DNA from: an uncultured Lachnospiraceae bacterium
GTDB taxonomy: Bacteria; Bacillota; Clostridia; Lachnospirales; Lachnospiraceae
Assembly: GCA_902798585.1 (NCBI GenBank)
Contig: CADBXF010000015.1
Coordinates: forward strand, 1 to 64,000
DNA: 64,000 nucleotides
Reading direction: 5' to 3'
The position numbers and the translations under genes are program-made. Every line of letters starts with the position of its first letter. Position 1 is the stretch's first letter. Shown here piece by piece: positions 62,924 to 64,000 of this stretch. The notes below the pieces were generated by a model. It made no database searches and was not told the origin of the DNA. It saw nothing but the letters and a program-made list of their open reading frames with translations.

Positions 62924-63852
62924 TGCCGGAGAAGCGGACTATGAGGGAATCGGTCGGTAAAATAATCAAGGGCGTCGGCGGAATCTACGAGGTCTATGTC
63001 GAGGGGACGGGACTTCTTTCCTGCAGCGCCAGAGGAAATCTTCGCTATCAAAAGACGAAGCCGCTCATCGGCGACAATGTCGCGGTTTCGGTTGCGGACG
63101 GCGGCAAGGGGAATATTTTGCGCATACTCCGGAGGGAAAATGCGCTTGTGCGCCCGGCGGTCGCCAATGTCGATCAGGCTCTTTTGGTATGCGCAGTGCG
63201 GGACCCGGAGTTTCATCCGAATCTTTTGGACCGCTTCCTGATTTTGATGGAAAAACAGGGCGTGCCGGTATTGGTATGCTTTAACAAGACGGACCTTGCG
63301 GAGGACGGCGAGATCGAGAAGCTTCTTCGCATGTACCGGGGCAGCGGCGCCGAGCTTTTCGTAACGCAGGCGAGCGACCCGGGGACGCTCGACGCACTGA
63401 AGGAAGCTCTTCGCGGAAAGACCACGGTTTTGGCGGGACCGTCCGGCGTCGGCAAGTCCACGATTATGAATGCGATGCATCCGGATGCCAACATGGAAGT
63501 CGGCGAGCTCAGTGAAAAGATTAAGCGGGGCAAGCAGACGACAAGGCATTCCCAGTTGTTTCATATTGCGGATGAGACATATCTCTGTGATACCCCGGGC
63601 TTCAGCTCGCTGTTTCTTCCGGAGGTGAAGCCGGAGGAGCTCGCGGGATATTTTCCGGAGTTCACCGAGGCGGCCATGCGGTGCCGCTATCCGGACTGCC
63701 GTCATCTGCGCGAACCCGAATGCGCGGTTAAGGCGGCTGTCGCCGCGGGTGAGATTGCAAAGGAGCGCTACGCGAGTTATCAGTTGCTGTACGATGAAAT
63801 TACCGGGGCGCGCATCATTTACCCGCGCAAACAAAAGCATGAGGAGCAATGA
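62923..63852 (+). CDS. rsgA: Ribosome small-subunit-dependent GTPase A
   Basis: 309 residues. OB-fold (VGGIYEVYVEGTGLLSCSAR), circularly permuted GTPase: FNKTDLAE (G4), AGPSGVGKSTIMNAM (G1), DTPGFSSLFLP (G3), and a C-terminal zinc-binding region CRYPDCRHLREPEC. It checks late 30S assembly. The ATG shares one base with the prkC stop (TAATG); a second ATG at 62941 would give a slightly shorter start. Confidence 0.97.
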   Translation: MPEKRTMRESVGKIIKGVGGIYEVYVEGTGLLSCSARGNLRYQKTKPLIGDNVAVSVADGGKGNILRILRRENALVRPAVANVDQALLVCAVRDPEFHPNLLDRFLILMEKQGVPVLVCFNKTDLAEDGEIEKLLRMYRGSGAELFVTQASDPGTLDALKEALRGKTTVLAGPSGVGKSTIMNAMHPDANMEVGELSEKIKRGKQTTRHSQLFHIADETYLCDTPGFSSLFLPEVKPEELAGYFPEFTEAAMRCRYPDCRHLREPECAVKAAVAAGEIAKERYASYQLLYDEITGARIIYPRKQKHEEQ

Positions 63853-63855
63853 GAT

Positions 63856-64000
63856 ATGAATTGGCTGTCACCTTCTATACTCGCGGCGGATTTCAACCGC
63901 CTCGGGGAACAAATCCGGTGTGTGCGTGACAACGGTGCGCAGGCGCTGCATTTTGATGTGATGGACGGCTTGTTTGTCCCGAGCATCAGCTTCGGAATGC
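63856..64000 (+). CDS. rpe: Ribulose-phosphate 3-epimerase (5' part only)
   Basis: The 48 visible residues begin [20 protein letters not shown] and contain [19 protein letters not shown], the N-terminal signature of the epimerase of the pentose phosphate pathway. GAGGAGC precedes it, only 3 bases after rsgA. The gene runs off the right edge; the order rsgA-rpe is common in Firmicutes. Confidence 0.95.
   Translation, partial: MNWLSPSILAADFNRLGEQIRCVRDNGAQALHFDVMDGLFVPSISFGM

Overview
The window looks like one contiguous piece of a Clostridia chromosome, most likely Lachnospiraceae-like and of fairly high GC (by eye in the mid to upper 50s percent). The reasons are the gene orders asp23-nusB-xseA-xseB-ispA-dxs-tlyA-nadK-argR-recN and murE-murF-priA-def-fmt-rsmB-rlmN-PP2C-prkC-rsgA-rpe, which are typical of Firmicutes, plus a single-chain pyruvate:ferredoxin oxidoreductase, a flavodiiron protein, a LAAC-type lipobox, a sortase SPKTG signal, and a MurE with the DNPR motif of meso-diaminopimelate peptidoglycan. 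GH94, GH120 and GH5 enzymes without signal peptides suggest a plant-fibre-using anaerobe that breaks down imported oligosaccharides in the cytoplasm. No tRNA, rRNA, CRISPR array, transposase or phage gene was seen.

Layout. 1-400: 5' part of an aquaporin on the minus strand with clearly different (very GC-rich) composition, abutting a HAD phosphatase gene that has lost its first residues; this is a recombination scar or an assembly join. 1267-8780: a GH94 disaccharide phosphorylase, then a very large sortase-anchored surface protein. 8980-16230: nifJ (minus), greA, lysS (with an extra C-terminal tRNA-binding domain), and an Rrf2 regulator. 16391-27767: mostly accessory or poorly known genes: a small Cys-rich protein, a membrane protein, a lipoprotein, cardiolipin synthase, DegV, MscS, a membrane-anchored beta-helix-like protein, an AEC transporter, a three-TM protein and an exported YD-repeat-like protein. 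27935-36466: GH120 beta-xylosidase (minus), thioredoxin, a multidomain flavodiiron protein, a ferredoxin-like aldo/keto reductase, a HAD phosphatase, a cytosolic GH5, and an acidic repeat protein. 36633-37730: a Ca2+/cation antiporter. 37945-49429: the conserved asp23-to-recN housekeeping run, ending in a C-type-lectin lipoprotein where spore formers usually carry spoIVB-spo0A. 49462-64000: glgA, then the murE-to-rpe run.

How genes work together. The two housekeeping runs join isoprenoid precursor synthesis (dxs, ispA), DNA repair (xseAB, recN, priA), NAD(P) metabolism, peptidoglycan precursors (murE, murF), N-terminal formyl-Met processing (def, fmt), rRNA modification (tlyA, rsmB, rlmN), and the PP2C/PASTA-kinase switch with the ribosome GTPase rsgA. 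The 30-33 kb block looks like an O2/NO and redox protection module. Function calls rest on motifs and remembered family sequences; no database search was possible.
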